The notes under the pieces: model-generated | What the model saw: the letters and a program-made list of their open reading frames with translations, nothing else | The model's database searches: none | What the model was told of the DNA's origin: nothing | Shown here: piece after piece, positions 15,979-25,803 of the stretch | Layout: each line of letters starts with the position of its first letter | Numbering within the stretch: position 1 is the first letter of the stretch | Translations under genes and position numbers: made by a program | DNA from: Hymenobacter sp. GOD-10R | Lineage (GTDB): Bacteria; Bacteroidota; Bacteroidia; Cytophagales; Hymenobacteraceae | DNA: 64,000 nt | Assembly (NCBI RefSeq): GCF_035609205.1 | Contig: NZ_CP141184.1 | Coordinates: 372,001 to 436,000 of the forward strand | Direction: 5' to 3'

Positions 15979-16806
15979 ATGTTCAGCATGAAGAAATCAG
16001 CCAGCCGAATTGCCATTTTAGGGAGCGGCAACATTGGCATTGCCTTAGCCAAAGGACTGGTGAAAGCCGGCATCTTTGAGCCGGCTCAAATCACGCTTAC
16101 CCGTCGCAACAGCGCGGCCCTAGCCTCACTGGCTCAGGAAGGCTATGTCACGAGCAATGACAACCTAACGGCTGTGGAAGCAGCAGATATTGTTGTGTTG
16201 GCTGTGTTGCCACAGCAACTCAACAAAGTGTTAGAAGGTGTTAAGCCTAGCATTGATCCTGCAAAGCATCTGATTATTTCCGTTATATCTGGCGTGAGTT
16301 GTGCCGATATCCGGCAAGAGCTAGGTGTAGAAGTACCTGTTGTGCGGGCTATGCCAAACACAGCTATCAGTATCGGGCATTCGATGACGTGCGTAGCCAG
16401 TGATTGTGCATCTGAGGAGCAAATGGCGCTCGTAGAAGCTCTGTTTGATACGGTAGGCAGTACCATTCGTATCAATGAGGAGCTTATGACTTCCGCCACA
16501 GCACTGTGCGCTTGCGGTATAGCGTTCTTTTTGCGCTCTATCCGGGCAGCGTCGCAGGGAGGCACTGAAATCGGCTTCCACGCCCATGATGCCTTGAAGA
16601 TGGCGGCTCAAACCGCTAAAGGCGCCGCTGACTTACTTTTGCAGCTCGCATCTCACCCGGAGCAGGAAATTGATAAAGTGACCTCCCCAAAGGGCTGTAC
16701 TATTGCGGGCCTTAATGAAATGGAGCACAACGGCTTCAGCTCGGCTATGATCAAAGGAATCAAGCTGTCGGCGGAGAAGGCTGGTACGCTATACAAAGAA
16801 AGCTAG
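15979..16806 (+). CDS. proC: Pyrroline-5-carboxylate reductase
   Basis: This NAD(P)H enzyme makes L-proline from 1-pyrroline-5-carboxylate in the cytoplasm. The product is 275 residues (or 272 if the ATG at 15988 is used). It begins with the Rossmann motif ILGSGNIGIALAKGL and has the family's PNTAISIGHSMTC region. The C-terminal signature is also present: KMAAQTAKGAADLLL, then VTSPKGCTIAGLNEMEHNGF. Length is normal. It is a single gene; the following EamA gene converges on it and the two share the hairpin at 16819-16851. Confidence 0.93.
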   Translation: MFSMKKSASRIAILGSGNIGIALAKGLVKAGIFEPAQITLTRRNSAALASLAQEGYVTSNDNLTAVEAADIVVLAVLPQQLNKVLEGVKPSIDPAKHLIISVISGVSCADIRQELGVEVPVVRAMPNTAISIGHSMTCVASDCASEEQMALVEALFDTVGSTIRINEELMTSATALCACGIAFFLRSIRAASQGGTEIGFHAHDALKMAAQTAKGAADLLLQLASHPEQEIDKVTSPKGCTIAGLNEMEHNGFSSAMIKGIKLSAEKAGTLYKES

Positions 16807-16818
16807 CCTATAAAGGGT

Positions 16819-16851
16819 AAGTAGAGGTGTAGCTTGTCTACGCCTCTACTT
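16819..16851. terminator. Bidirectional hairpin overlapping the EamA stop codon
   Basis: AAGTAGAGGTGTAG pairs with CTACGCCTCTACTT with one wobble pair. It starts 13 bases after the proC stop and covers the last codons of the minus-strand EamA gene (stop at 16838), an unusual overlap. Confidence 0.65.
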
Positions 16852-17797
16852 GCGGGCGAAGTGCTGCGGCTTCTTGGGGTTTCTTAGTGCGCCCACCTAG
16901 CACGACTAGTACCACCGCGACCACAATCAAAGCTGCTCCGCCTAGCATTTGCTTGTTCAGAGGTTCGTCGGCGAAAGCCCAGCCGAGAAGTACGGCTACC
17001 ACCGGATTTACGAAAGCATTTGTGCCGGCTAGGGTCGGCTCAACAGCGCGCAAGAGCCAGATGTAGGCCGAAAAGCCCATGATAGAGCCGAAAACGACTA
17101 GGTACCCGAATGCTACCCAGGACTTCGCCGTGATGGTAGTCAGTGTGAAGCTAGATGCTTCTCCGTGCAGTAGTGCCGCCACAAGCATCACAAGGCCACC
17201 ACAAATCATCTGCATGCTGCCGGCCACAAAAGGCGAAGGCGAGGGTTGCTTTTTCTTGGAATACAGCGAGCCAATGCTCCAAAGAAGAGCCGCCGTGAGT
17301 ACACAGGCAACACCTAATGTCTCATGGCCCGGTAGTGCTACGTGGCCTGCTTCCGATGTGCTAGCCAATAAATAGACCCCCGTCAAGCCTAGCCCCAACC
17401 CAACCATAACTCCTAGCTTGGGCCGGGACGACATGCCGCTTAACCAGCTGAATAGGGTTAAGAACATGGGCACCGTAGCGGCTAACAACGCTGCCAAGCC
17501 AGACGGAATGTACTGTTCCCCCAGAGTTACGCCGCCGTTGCCGATGGTAAGCAGGCATACGCCAATAACCAAAGCGCTGCCCCAGCCACTTGGCGTGGGT
17601 TTGGGGGCGCCGCGTGCGCGCATAAAGCCGTAGAGCAACAAGCCCGCGAGCAGGTGCCGGGCGCTAGCCATGAGCAAAGGGGGCATGCTTTCAATGGCAA
17701 AGCGGATACCTAGGTAAGTGGAACCCCAAACAACGTAAACGATGGCGAATGCGAAGAGAAGGGCTGCGCGCGCGGGAGGTGGGGAAGAAGTAGCCAC
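16838..17797 (-). CDS. EamA/DMT-family exporter
   Basis: The product is 319 residues, almost entirely hydrophobic, with ten predicted membrane helices in two EamA repeats. Family landmarks are VVWGSTYLGIRFAIESMPPL near the N-terminus, SGLAALLAATVPMFLTLFSW in the first repeat and LAGTNAFVNPVVAVLLGWA in the second. This resembles RhaT/PagO/YedA-type drug/metabolite transporters that export amino acids or related metabolites. The substrate cannot be read from sequence. The remains of an AraC-type regulator lie immediately upstream on the same strand. Confidence 0.9.
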   Translation of the reverse strand: MATSSPPPARAALLFAFAIVYVVWGSTYLGIRFAIESMPPLLMASARHLLAGLLLYGFMRARGAPKPTPSGWGSALVIGVCLLTIGNGGVTLGEQYIPSGLAALLAATVPMFLTLFSWLSGMSSRPKLGVMVGLGLGLTGVYLLASTSEAGHVALPGHETLGVACVLTAALLWSIGSLYSKKKQPSPSPFVAGSMQMICGGLVMLVAALLHGEASSFTLTTITAKSWVAFGYLVVFGSIMGFSAYIWLLRAVEPTLAGTNAFVNPVVAVLLGWAFADEPLNKQMLGGAALIVVAVVLVVLGGRTKKPQEAAALRPQVEA

Positions 17798-17817
17798 AAG
17801 GATGATGAAAAGTAGAG

Positions 17818-18090
17818 CTAGCAGAAAGTTAAGTGCCGTTCTAGGCAGGCGTGTTGCAACCTGTCACAAAGCGTCAGCACAAAACTGGCTTTAAATAGTC
17901 GATCAAACGAGCTAGGTGAGTTGAAGTCAACAGGATACTGACTCTTGCACGCTCAAAGCGGGTTGCGTAAGCAGCATTTTAGCTTGCTTCAGGCGTACAC
18001 TCGTGGCGTGTTGGTAGAGCGAGTAGCTAAGTGATTGACGAAATTACTTCAGCAATCGCTTTTTAGGAAGCATAGCTTGAATAGCGCAAG
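17818..18090 (-). pseudogene. Decayed AraC-family DNA-binding domain
   Basis: Read on the minus strand, this spacer encodes pieces of an AraC/XylS helix-turn-helix domain. RLLK-stop-FRQSLSYSLYQHATSVR and LKQAKMLLTQPALSV lie in one frame. After a frameshift near 17925-17932, VDFNSPSSFDRLFK follows in another, matching the second recognition helix (GFNSPSSFxRxFK) of the family. The in-frame stop is at 18044-18046. The alignment order is right for the family and both lesions are internal. No sensor domain is recognisable upstream. The gene once stood just upstream of the EamA exporter and may have regulated it. Confidence 0.65.
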
Positions 18091-18306
18091 TTTACAGCGA
18101 CTCCGTCTTACTATCGCCTACGGAGTGAATGTGCAAACCAAAGCCTTGACAAGGATAGTGCAAAAGCTGTAGATGCTTGGTGCGATGGGTGTGCCGCTAA
18201 CACCTTTGTTGCAGAGGCTAGCTTCGGTTCGTGCATGCGCAACCTGGCTGGCACATTGGTGTCTGGTAAAACCAGTACCTTCCGCTTTTGTCACCAAGTT
18301 GTCATT

Positions 18307-19962
18307 ATGCTCAGAGCATTTCTCTGCTACGCTTCCCTGCTTTTGCTACCGCTGCTCAGCAAAGCCCAGGTTCAACCTGTCCAACCTGCCGTCACCCGTG
18401 CCGATTCGCTGCGGGGTAGCCTCACGCCCCTGCGTACGTGCTACGATATTAATTACTACCACTTAGATGTGCGGCTGAACATTGAGCAGCGAGCTATTAG
18501 CGGCTCAAACTTGTTTCGCTTCACAGCCACGCAAGATTTCACCCGGCTGCAGTTTGATCTGTTTGCCAACCTGACCGTGGAGAAAGTGCTGTACAAAGGA
18601 CAAGCGGTGCCGTTCACGCGGGAGTACAACGCCGTGTTTGTCACCTTTCCGCAGCCGATTCGGAAAGGCGCGCACGACGAGTTTACCGTACAGTATGCCG
18701 GCAAACCCGTTGTGGCTAAAAAAGCACCTTGGGACGGCGGCTTCGTGTTTACGCAGGACGCGCAGGGTAAACCATGGGTTGCCACCGCTTGCCAGGGAGT
18801 AGGGGCTAGCATCTGGTGGCCAACCAAAGACCACCAAAGCGATGAGGTCGACAGCATGCTCATCAGCGTGACGGTGCCGAAGGGGTTGAAAGACATATCG
18901 AATGGGCGGCTGCGCAAGACGACAGCGCTACCCGATGGCTACACCCGCTTCGATTGGGCAGTGCGCAATCCAATCAATAACTATGATGTAGCCTTGAACG
19001 TGGGCGATTACCAACACTTCGGCGATACCTACGACGGCGAGAAAGGCAAGCTCACGCTCGATTATTGGGTGCTGCCTGAGAATATGGAGAAGGCTAAAAA
19101 GCAGTTTGGTGCCAACGTGAAGCCCATGCTTAAGGGGCTGGAACACTGGTTTGGACCCTACCCATTTTACGAAGATGGCTATAAGCTGGTAGAGGCCCCG
19201 CACCTCGGTATGGAGCACCAAAGCGCGGTGGCCTATGGCAACCATTACCAGAATGGCTACCTAGGTCATGACCGCTCCGGCACGGGCTGGGGCTCGAAGT
19301 GGGACTTCATTATCATCCACGAAAGCGGGCACGAGTGGTTTGGCAACAACATTACTAGTAAGGATATAGCCGACATGTGGGTGCACGAGGGCTTCACCAC
19401 TTATTCGGAGTCGTTGTTCGTGGAAAGCCTGTTTGGCAAGCAGGCCGCGCAAGAATACATCTACGGGCAGCGCAAGAACATCCAGAACGATAAGCCTATC
19501 ATTGGTCCGTACAATGTGAACCAGGAGGGCTCTAGCGACATGTACGATAAAGGTAGCGTGCTGCTAAACATGGTCCGGACCATTATCAACGACGACGAGA
19601 AGTGGCGCCAGATCCTGCGCGGGCTAGGCAAGACGTTCTACCACCAGACCGTCACCACCGAGCAAGTTATTGGCTACATCAACCAGCAAAGCGGGAAGGA
19701 CCTCACCAAGGTCTTCGATCAATACTTGCGCTACACCAGCCTGCCGACGCTGGAAGTGCGTTTCCAGAAGGAAAAAGCGGAGTGCCGCTGGGTTGCTGAT
19801 GCAAAAGGCTTCAACATGCCTGTGCGAGTGCGCACCAAAGGCGGTACCTACCGCTTCATCACACCTAGCACCGAGTGGCAGCCACTAGCCGTGGCTAAGG
19901 TGACCAAGGAAAACCTAGAAGTAGACACCTTCGACTACTACATCAAAGTCGCGGTGCTGTAG
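18307..19962 (+). CDS. Exported M1-family zinc aminopeptidase, short form
   Basis: The product is 551 residues from ATG 18307, chosen because a signal peptide (MLRAFLCYASLLLLPLLSKA) starts there. The N-terminal beta-domain is followed by the catalytic domain. Zinc ligands are in HESGHEWFGNN with the third ligand Glu in the HEGFTTYSE segment. The substrate-end motif reads LGMEHQSAVAYG instead of the classical GxMEN. The protein lacks the large C-terminal helical domain of full-length M1 enzymes. It probably trims peptides in the periplasm or outside the cell. It is a single gene upstream of lpd with no functional link evident. Confidence 0.9.
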   Translation: MLRAFLCYASLLLLPLLSKAQVQPVQPAVTRADSLRGSLTPLRTCYDINYYHLDVRLNIEQRAISGSNLFRFTATQDFTRLQFDLFANLTVEKVLYKGQAVPFTREYNAVFVTFPQPIRKGAHDEFTVQYAGKPVVAKKAPWDGGFVFTQDAQGKPWVATACQGVGASIWWPTKDHQSDEVDSMLISVTVPKGLKDISNGRLRKTTALPDGYTRFDWAVRNPINNYDVALNVGDYQHFGDTYDGEKGKLTLDYWVLPENMEKAKKQFGANVKPMLKGLEHWFGPYPFYEDGYKLVEAPHLGMEHQSAVAYGNHYQNGYLGHDRSGTGWGSKWDFIIIHESGHEWFGNNITSKDIADMWVHEGFTTYSESLFVESLFGKQAAQEYIYGQRKNIQNDKPIIGPYNVNQEGSSDMYDKGSVLLNMVRTIINDDEKWRQILRGLGKTFYHQTVTTEQVIGYINQQSGKDLTKVFDQYLRYTSLPTLEVRFQKEKAECRWVADAKGFNMPVRVRTKGGTYRFITPSTEWQPLAVAKVTKENLEVDTFDYYIKVAVL

Positions 19963-20160
19963 CCACAGCATGGAACTGCCATTTGTTGTCTACCTGCAGC
20001 TGTTAAGAATTTTATTTTGGAGGAAGAGAAGCTTGTGTTTAGACCTAGCTTTGCCCGCAGAAACAACGCTTGTCAGCTGGCTAATACCTACTGATCTATT
20101 AGGTGCTAAACTTTGTTCCTTAACTTTAGCCCCACTGATTCTCACAGCTTACTTCTTATT

Positions 20161-21567
20161 ATGAATCAATACGACGTCACCGTCATCGGCTCCGGACCTG
20201 GGGGCTACGTGGCGGCCATTCGCTGCGCGCAGCTAGGCCTGAAAACTGCCATCATCGAGAAGTACCCCACGCTGGGTGGTACCTGCTTGAACGTGGGCTG
20301 CATTCCAAGCAAAGCGCTGCTCGATAGCACCGAACATTATCATAACGCGCATACTACCTTCAAGGAGCATGGCATTGAGCTGAGCGACTTGCAAATCAAT
20401 ATGAACCAGCTCATCGACCGCAAGAATGGGGTCGTGAAGGCAAACGTCGACGGTATTTCGTTTTTGATGAAGAAGAACAAAATCGACGTGCTGCAAGGCG
20501 TTGGTTCGTTCATTGACAAGAATCACATCAAAATCGCGCCCACCAATGGCGGCGAGGAGCAGCAGATCGAGACCAAAAACGTCATCATCGCCACGGGTTC
20601 GAAGCCCACGGTGCTGCCCTTCATCAAGCAAGACAAGCAACGTATTATCACCAGCACCGAAGCCCTGAACATCCGAGAAGTGCCCAAGCACATGATCGTG
20701 ATTGGTGGCGGCGTTATCGGGTTGGAAATGGCGTCGGTGTACGCCCGCTTAGGTGCCAAGGTATCCGTGATTGAGTTCATGGATTCGCTCATTCCAACCA
20801 TGGATCGTGCTCTTGGCAAAGAGCTGAAGCGCATCCTCGGTAAGATCGGCATCGAATTTTTCCTGAGCCACAAAGTAACGGGTGCTACTCGCGAAGGTGA
20901 CGCCGTGACGGTGACTGCTACCAACCCCAAAGGCGAGGAAGTTAAGTTTGAAGGCGATTACTGCCTCGTGGCGGTGGGTCGTGTACCCTACACTCAAGGG
21001 CTTAACCTGGAAGCTGCCGGTGTGCAGATGGAAGAGCGCGGCCGCATCAAGGTCGATGAGCACCTGCAAACCAACGTGCCCGGTATCTACGCCATCGGCG
21101 ACGTAATTCGCGGTGCGATGCTCGCCCACAAAGCCGAAGAAGAAGGCGTGTATGTAGCCGAAACCATCGTGGGTCAGAAGCCGCACATCAACTACCTGCT
21201 CATTCCGGGCGTGGTGTACACGTGGCCCGAAGTGGCCGGCGTGGGCTACACCGAAGAGCAGTTGAAGGAAACCGGCCGTGCTTACAAAGTAGGTTCGTTC
21301 CCGTTCCGCGCTTCGGGCCGCGCCCGCGCTTCGATGGATCTCGACGGCTTCGTGAAAGTGCTAGCCGATAAGCAAACCGACGAAATCCTAGGCATGCACA
21401 TGATCGGCCCGCGCATTGCCGACCTCATTGCCGAAGGCGTAACAGCCATGGAGTTCCGCGCTTCTGCCGAGGACGTAGCCCGCATGAGCCACGCCCACCC
21501 CACGTATGCCGAAGCTGTGAAGGAAGCGTGCCTAGCCGCTACCGAGAACCGCGCCATTCATATGTAA
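20161..21567 (+). CDS. lpd: Dihydrolipoyl dehydrogenase (E3)
   Basis: This FAD enzyme reoxidises dihydrolipoamide in the 2-oxoglutarate and pyruvate dehydrogenase and glycine cleavage complexes. The product is 468 residues from ATG 20161; the reading can be extended upstream but gives non-family residues. It shows the FAD motif GSGPGGYVAA (10-19), redox-active Cys42/Cys47 in GGTCLNVGC, the NAD motif IGGGVIGLEMASV, and the C-terminal HAHPTYAEAV with the catalytic His and Glu. It lies about 8.5 kb from sucAB on the same strand and has its own strong terminator. It is likely the E3 for the E1/E2 pair in this window. Confidence 0.95.
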   Translation: MNQYDVTVIGSGPGGYVAAIRCAQLGLKTAIIEKYPTLGGTCLNVGCIPSKALLDSTEHYHNAHTTFKEHGIELSDLQINMNQLIDRKNGVVKANVDGISFLMKKNKIDVLQGVGSFIDKNHIKIAPTNGGEEQQIETKNVIIATGSKPTVLPFIKQDKQRIITSTEALNIREVPKHMIVIGGGVIGLEMASVYARLGAKVSVIEFMDSLIPTMDRALGKELKRILGKIGIEFFLSHKVTGATREGDAVTVTATNPKGEEVKFEGDYCLVAVGRVPYTQGLNLEAAGVQMEERGRIKVDEHLQTNVPGIYAIGDVIRGAMLAHKAEEEGVYVAETIVGQKPHINYLLIPGVVYTWPEVAGVGYTEEQLKETGRAYKVGSFPFRASGRARASMDLDGFVKVLADKQTDEILGMHMIGPRIADLIAEGVTAMEFRASAEDVARMSHAHPTYAEAVKEACLAATENRAIHM

Positions 21568-21605
21568 ACCGCTACGCTCGCTTATTTACACCCAAAGCTA
21601 GACCT

Positions 21606-21659
21606 AGCCATACAAAACAAAAGCCGCCTGCTAATAGGCGGCTTTTGTTTTGTATGGCT
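21606..21659 (+). terminator. Terminator with perfect 24-bp stem
   Basis: Arms 21606-21629 and 21636-21659 (cores AAAGCCGCCT and AGGCGGCTTT) are exact complements with a six-base loop. It lies 38 bases after the lpd stop. Confidence 0.9.
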
Positions 21660-21810
21660 GCGTGCTTGCGTGCCTGCTACCATGATCTGCATAGTAAAGG
21701 GTTCGGCACAGAGAAGTAACTTGCTAGCGGCTAACTTCAGATAGTGAAGAATTCTGGTGTCCGCCGCTTCTCTTCTATCAATTTCACATTCTACCTGATA
21801 CTACTTTACT

Positions 21811-23415
21811 GTGTCTGACCTTACGCTAACAAACTCCCGAAAGCGGAATATCTGGGTGGGAAGCTTCTTTTCACTGCTGCTGCTGCTCGGCTTGTTTATT
21901 TATCGTGACTACGGCATTTCGCTTGACGAGTCAATAAGCCGTGAAAATGGGATGATCACCTTAAAGCACCTAGTGCAGTACGTAGCGCCTGGTATGCTTG
22001 AACAGGACTTCATTCTGAATCAATACATGCCGCTGGAGCAGTATAATGACCGCGACTACGGTATTGCATTCGAAACGCCCATTTCTTTGATTGAGCGGTT
22101 ATTGCACATCGACGACGAAGGCGACCAAATCTATTTTCGACACCTGATGACCTTTCTGGTGTGTTTTGGTGGAGTTATAGCGGTGTACCAGTTGGCTGCC
22201 CGCCGCTTCCGCGACTGGCGTGTCGGGTTGCTCGCAGCCTTATTCTTAGTATTAAGTCCGCGCTTATTTGCTGAGGCGTTCTACAACGACAAAGACGCCG
22301 TGTTTATGGCATTGTTTGCGGTAGCTACCAATACAGGCGTGCGATTTTTGCTGCGACCTACAGTTGGCCGGGCCGTTTGGCATGCACTGGCTTGCGCTGT
22401 GATGATTGATGTGCGGATTATGGGAATTATTCTGCCGGCTCTTACTCTCGGATTTCTGTTTTGGAGCGCCGTGCGTGGACAAGTGAAATGGCCACAGATG
22501 TTGACTACGGGTATGCTGTATGTGGTTTTGGTAGCGGGATTAGTCGTCGCTTTCTGGCCTTTTCTGTGGTCGGCACCACTGGATAACTTCCTCTGGGCTT
22601 TTGATAACATGCGGAATTTCCGTGCAGATGGACTAATTCTGTACCTAGGCACGCCCGTTTCGTCTACTAAGTTGCCTTGGCACTACCCCGTCGTTTGGGT
22701 TGGTGCTACCACGCCACTCCTGTACGTGGTAGGCTTTCTGGTAGGGGTTATTCTGATCGGGATTACGCTAGTGCGCCAGCACTGGCGACTATGGCAAAAC
22801 GAGCAGGAGATGCAGGATCTACTTTTTTTGGCCTTGGCTGTAGGGCCAGTTCTAGCAGTTATTGTGTTACACTCGGTGCTATATGATGGCTGGCGGCAGC
22901 TGTATTTCATCTATCCTGCATTTCTGTTGATAGCCATGCGCGGCTGGGTAGCAGCTTGGCAATGGCGGCCCTTACAGACAGGCGGAGCGCTCTGGTCTAG
23001 GGTGGTGCTGGCGGCAACGGTGCTAAGTGTGGTAACTGTTGCTTACCAAATGGTCCGCGACCATCCGCTGCAAAATGTCTATTTCAATGCGTTGGCTGGC
23101 CGTCATCCGGAAGAAAAGTTTGAAGTAGATTATTGGGGCCTAAGTTTCCGCAAGGGGCTAGAGTACATTGTGGCCACTGACGACCGGCCTCATATAGCCG
23201 TTAGTGCCCCTGTAGCACGATGGGCGGGTTTCAGTCAGAAAATGCTGCCAGCCGACACGCGCAATCGGCTTCAGTTCGTAGACAACCCAGCCGAAGCTGA
23301 CTACTTCATTACGAATTATCGAGGGCACGCCTACAGCTACGATTACCCCAATGAGGTCTTCCAGATACGCGCCAACAACATGCGCGTCCTATCCGTGTTC
23401 CGTTTGCGCTGGTAG
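21811..23415 (+). CDS. GT39/ArnT-like membrane glycosyltransferase
   Basis: The product is 534 residues from GTG 21811, with about ten membrane helices. The first extracytoplasmic loop carries YGISLDES, matching the D-E acidic pair of GT39/GT-C enzymes that use polyprenyl-phosphate sugars. A second landmark, FAEAFYNDKDAVFMALF, resembles the ER/ND-K-D stretch of PMT-like proteins. The C-terminal ~100 residues are a soluble domain (VDYWGLSFRKGLEYI, NYRGHAYSYDYP). It probably glycosylates an envelope lipid or protein in the periplasm. Donor and acceptor cannot be deduced. Neighbours are unrelated. Confidence 0.8.
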   Translation: MSDLTLTNSRKRNIWVGSFFSLLLLLGLFIYRDYGISLDESISRENGMITLKHLVQYVAPGMLEQDFILNQYMPLEQYNDRDYGIAFETPISLIERLLHIDDEGDQIYFRHLMTFLVCFGGVIAVYQLAARRFRDWRVGLLAALFLVLSPRLFAEAFYNDKDAVFMALFAVATNTGVRFLLRPTVGRAVWHALACAVMIDVRIMGIILPALTLGFLFWSAVRGQVKWPQMLTTGMLYVVLVAGLVVAFWPFLWSAPLDNFLWAFDNMRNFRADGLILYLGTPVSSTKLPWHYPVVWVGATTPLLYVVGFLVGVILIGITLVRQHWRLWQNEQEMQDLLFLALAVGPVLAVIVLHSVLYDGWRQLYFIYPAFLLIAMRGWVAAWQWRPLQTGGALWSRVVLAATVLSVVTVAYQMVRDHPLQNVYFNALAGRHPEEKFEVDYWGLSFRKGLEYIVATDDRPHIAVSAPVARWAGFSQKMLPADTRNRLQFVDNPAEADYFITNYRGHAYSYDYPNEVFQIRANNMRVLSVFRLRW

Positions 23416-23698
23416 CTCCCGTCAATAGCCTAGCAACGGAGAGCTACCAGCGCAATTTGCTACAAGACATCAATCAATGCAGACTATGGTTACCCTACCA
23501 CGGAGAGCACCAACATCTAATCCAAGAGAAGTAGATTAAAGCGACGAAAGAGATTTACCTAGCTGCCAGGTACTAGGCAGTTTACAGCTGATCTCGTACC
23601 TATATTAAGTTCAAAATTGGCTTGAGAATAAGAGTCATATTGTTAGAAGACAATTGCTTAAGTTAGCTAATCTAGCACCTTGACTATTCCTTCTCACG

Positions 23699-25696
23699 AT
23701 GAAACAAGCCTGGTTAGCTTTGACCCTAGGTTGTGCACTCTTCTCAAAAGCCGCACAAGCCCAAATGCCCGCCGACAGCGGCACCTTCCTGCTGCACAAG
23801 TTTGAACAGCGCATCGGGAAGGAAACCTACCGCGTGACTTCCTCCGCCCAAGCGCTAACCTACGACGTGCGTTTTCGCTTCGTGGATCGGGGAATGCCAG
23901 TGCCGCTGCGGGCCAACATCACCGTGACGCCTGCCGGTGAGCCGGTGAGCCTAGGAGTATCAGGCAACACCTCGCGCTTTTCTATCATCTCCGATTCGGT
24001 ACGGATGCTGCCTAATGGGCAAGCGTACGTGCGGGTGGGGGAGAAGACCACTACCGCCGCGCGGCCAGCGTTAAGCTTCCCTGTGGCCGGCTACTCGCCG
24101 GTGACGGGGCAAATGCTGCTACTCCGCTACTGGCAGCAGCACGGCCGACCCACTAGCCTCGACTTACTACCCACCGGCACAGTACGCATCCGCCGCGACG
24201 GGCAAGATACACTTACCTTCCAAGGCAAGCCCTTGGTGCTCCAGCGCTACGTGCTGAAAGGCTTGGTGTGGGGCAACGAACTTCTCTGGACCGACCAGCA
24301 AGACCGCCTCGTGTGCATCATCACCAACGACGCCGAGGGCGACAAAATCGAGATGATGGCCCAGCCCTACGAGGCGCTGCTATCCACCATTATCGAGCGG
24401 GCCGCGACGCATGGCATGCGCCTGTTTACGACGGAAGCTGGCGGCCAAGCAGCCACTAAAACTGCTGCCAAGCCGCGGCAGCTAGCATTTGTGGGCGGCA
24501 CGGTGGTAGATGTGGTGCAGGGACGTACCATCCCGAACGCGGTGGTGCTGGTGGAGAACGGCAAGATTAAGCAGGTAGGGCCTGCTGCGAAGGTGAAGGT
24601 GCCCAAGCAAGCCCAGGTTATTCGGGTGGAGGGCAAAACCATCTTGCCAGGGCTGTGGGACATGCACGCCCACTTCCAACAAGCGGAATGGGGCCCCGCC
24701 TACCTAGCCGCCGGCGTAACCACCGTGCGCGACTGCGGCAACGAGTTCAGCTACATCAACGCCGTGCAGCAAGCCATCGATGCTGGGCGGGGTGTGGGGC
24801 CTCGCATCCTCAAAGCCGGCATCATCGACGGCGACGGCCCGGCGGCCCTAGGTATCGTGCGGGCCAATACGCCCGTCGAAGCCGCCCAGGTAGTGCAGCG
24901 CTACCAAGACAACGGCTTCGTGCAGATCAAGCTCTACAGCTCGCTGAAGCCCGAGATAGTGCGTGCTATTTGTGAGGAGGCGCACAAGCGCGGCCTCACC
25001 GTGACGGGTCACATTCCGGAGGGCATGACCATCTTGCAGGGTGTGGCCGCGGGCATGGATCAGGTGAACCACCTCCCGTACGTAGCCGAGGCCCTGACGA
25101 AGAAGCCTGATAAATCGTGGGTGCTGAACGATACCACCAGCGCCCGCGTCTACCGCTTTCTGAAGGAGCACCACACTGTTATCGACCCGACGGTTGGGGT
25201 GTTCGAGATGACAGCCCGTTCTCTGAAAGACGATCTTACCACGATAGAGCCGGCCTTTGCTTCCTTACCCCAACCCTTGCAGGCGCTGTTCCTGACGATG
25301 GGCACCACGCCCGAGCGGGCGACCGGTGCCAAGCCCATTATGGAGAGCTTCTACCATCTCGTGAAGCAGCTCTACGACCAGGGCATCCCCATTGTAGCCG
25401 GCACCGATATGGTTTTCCCCGGCACCAGCCTAGCCCGCGAGCTGGAGCTGTATGTGCAGCAGGCCGGCCTCACGCCCATGCAAGCCCTACAAACCGCCAC
25501 CATCACGCCCGCCCGCGTGATGAAGCTAGACCAGCGCACCGGCTCCCTCGACCCCGGCAAGCAAGCCGACCTGCTCATCGTGGATGGCAACCCCTTGCAG
25601 CAAATCCGCGACATCCGCCGCGTGCAACTGGTAGTGAAAGACGGTGAGCTCTACGATCCTGCCCGCATGCGGCAGCTAGCGGATTTTCAGAAATAA
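23699..25696 (+). CDS. Exported amidohydrolase-superfamily metal enzyme
   Basis: The product is 665 residues with a signal peptide (MKQAWLALTLGCALFSKAAQA). The first ~250 residues are an added beta-rich domain not present in ordinary amidohydrolases. The catalytic TIM barrel starts near residue 263 (FVGGTVVDVVQGRTIPNAVV). Metal-binding HxH is in LPGLWDMHAHF (His322, His324). Later metal or base residues lie in TGHIPEG, MDQVNHLPYV and AGTDMVFPG. The tail GSLDPGKQADLLIVDGNPL is typical of imidazolonepropionase/dipeptidase-like members. The substrate is probably a small amide or peptide in the periplasm. The N-terminal domain could bind the substrate or surface. Confidence 0.88.
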   Translation: MKQAWLALTLGCALFSKAAQAQMPADSGTFLLHKFEQRIGKETYRVTSSAQALTYDVRFRFVDRGMPVPLRANITVTPAGEPVSLGVSGNTSRFSIISDSVRMLPNGQAYVRVGEKTTTAARPALSFPVAGYSPVTGQMLLLRYWQQHGRPTSLDLLPTGTVRIRRDGQDTLTFQGKPLVLQRYVLKGLVWGNELLWTDQQDRLVCIITNDAEGDKIEMMAQPYEALLSTIIERAATHGMRLFTTEAGGQAATKTAAKPRQLAFVGGTVVDVVQGRTIPNAVVLVENGKIKQVGPAAKVKVPKQAQVIRVEGKTILPGLWDMHAHFQQAEWGPAYLAAGVTTVRDCGNEFSYINAVQQAIDAGRGVGPRILKAGIIDGDGPAALGIVRANTPVEAAQVVQRYQDNGFVQIKLYSSLKPEIVRAICEEAHKRGLTVTGHIPEGMTILQGVAAGMDQVNHLPYVAEALTKKPDKSWVLNDTTSARVYRFLKEHHTVIDPTVGVFEMTARSLKDDLTTIEPAFASLPQPLQALFLTMGTTPERATGAKPIMESFYHLVKQLYDQGIPIVAGTDMVFPGTSLARELELYVQQAGLTPMQALQTATITPARVMKLDQRTGSLDPGKQADLLIVDGNPLQQIRDIRRVQLVVKDGELYDPARMRQLADFQK

Positions 25697-25803
25697 ACAA
25701 ACCTGAGTTGATGAATGCTCACTACTCTTTAATTGTTGAAGCTGTGATCTTACTCTGAAAGTTAAGAGTACCTATTTTTATTGTATAATTAAACTTTTAT
25801 ATA

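Noticed and set aside
18173..18466. Plus-strand frame across the M1 peptidase signal peptide
   Set aside because: It is out of frame with the peptidase, has abundant Cys/Pro and no recognisable domain.
25117..25647. Long open frame (176 codons) on the plus strand inside the amidohydrolase gene
   Set aside because: It is a GC-rich shadow in another frame of a gene with clear catalytic motifs; its product is full of His/Arg/Pro.
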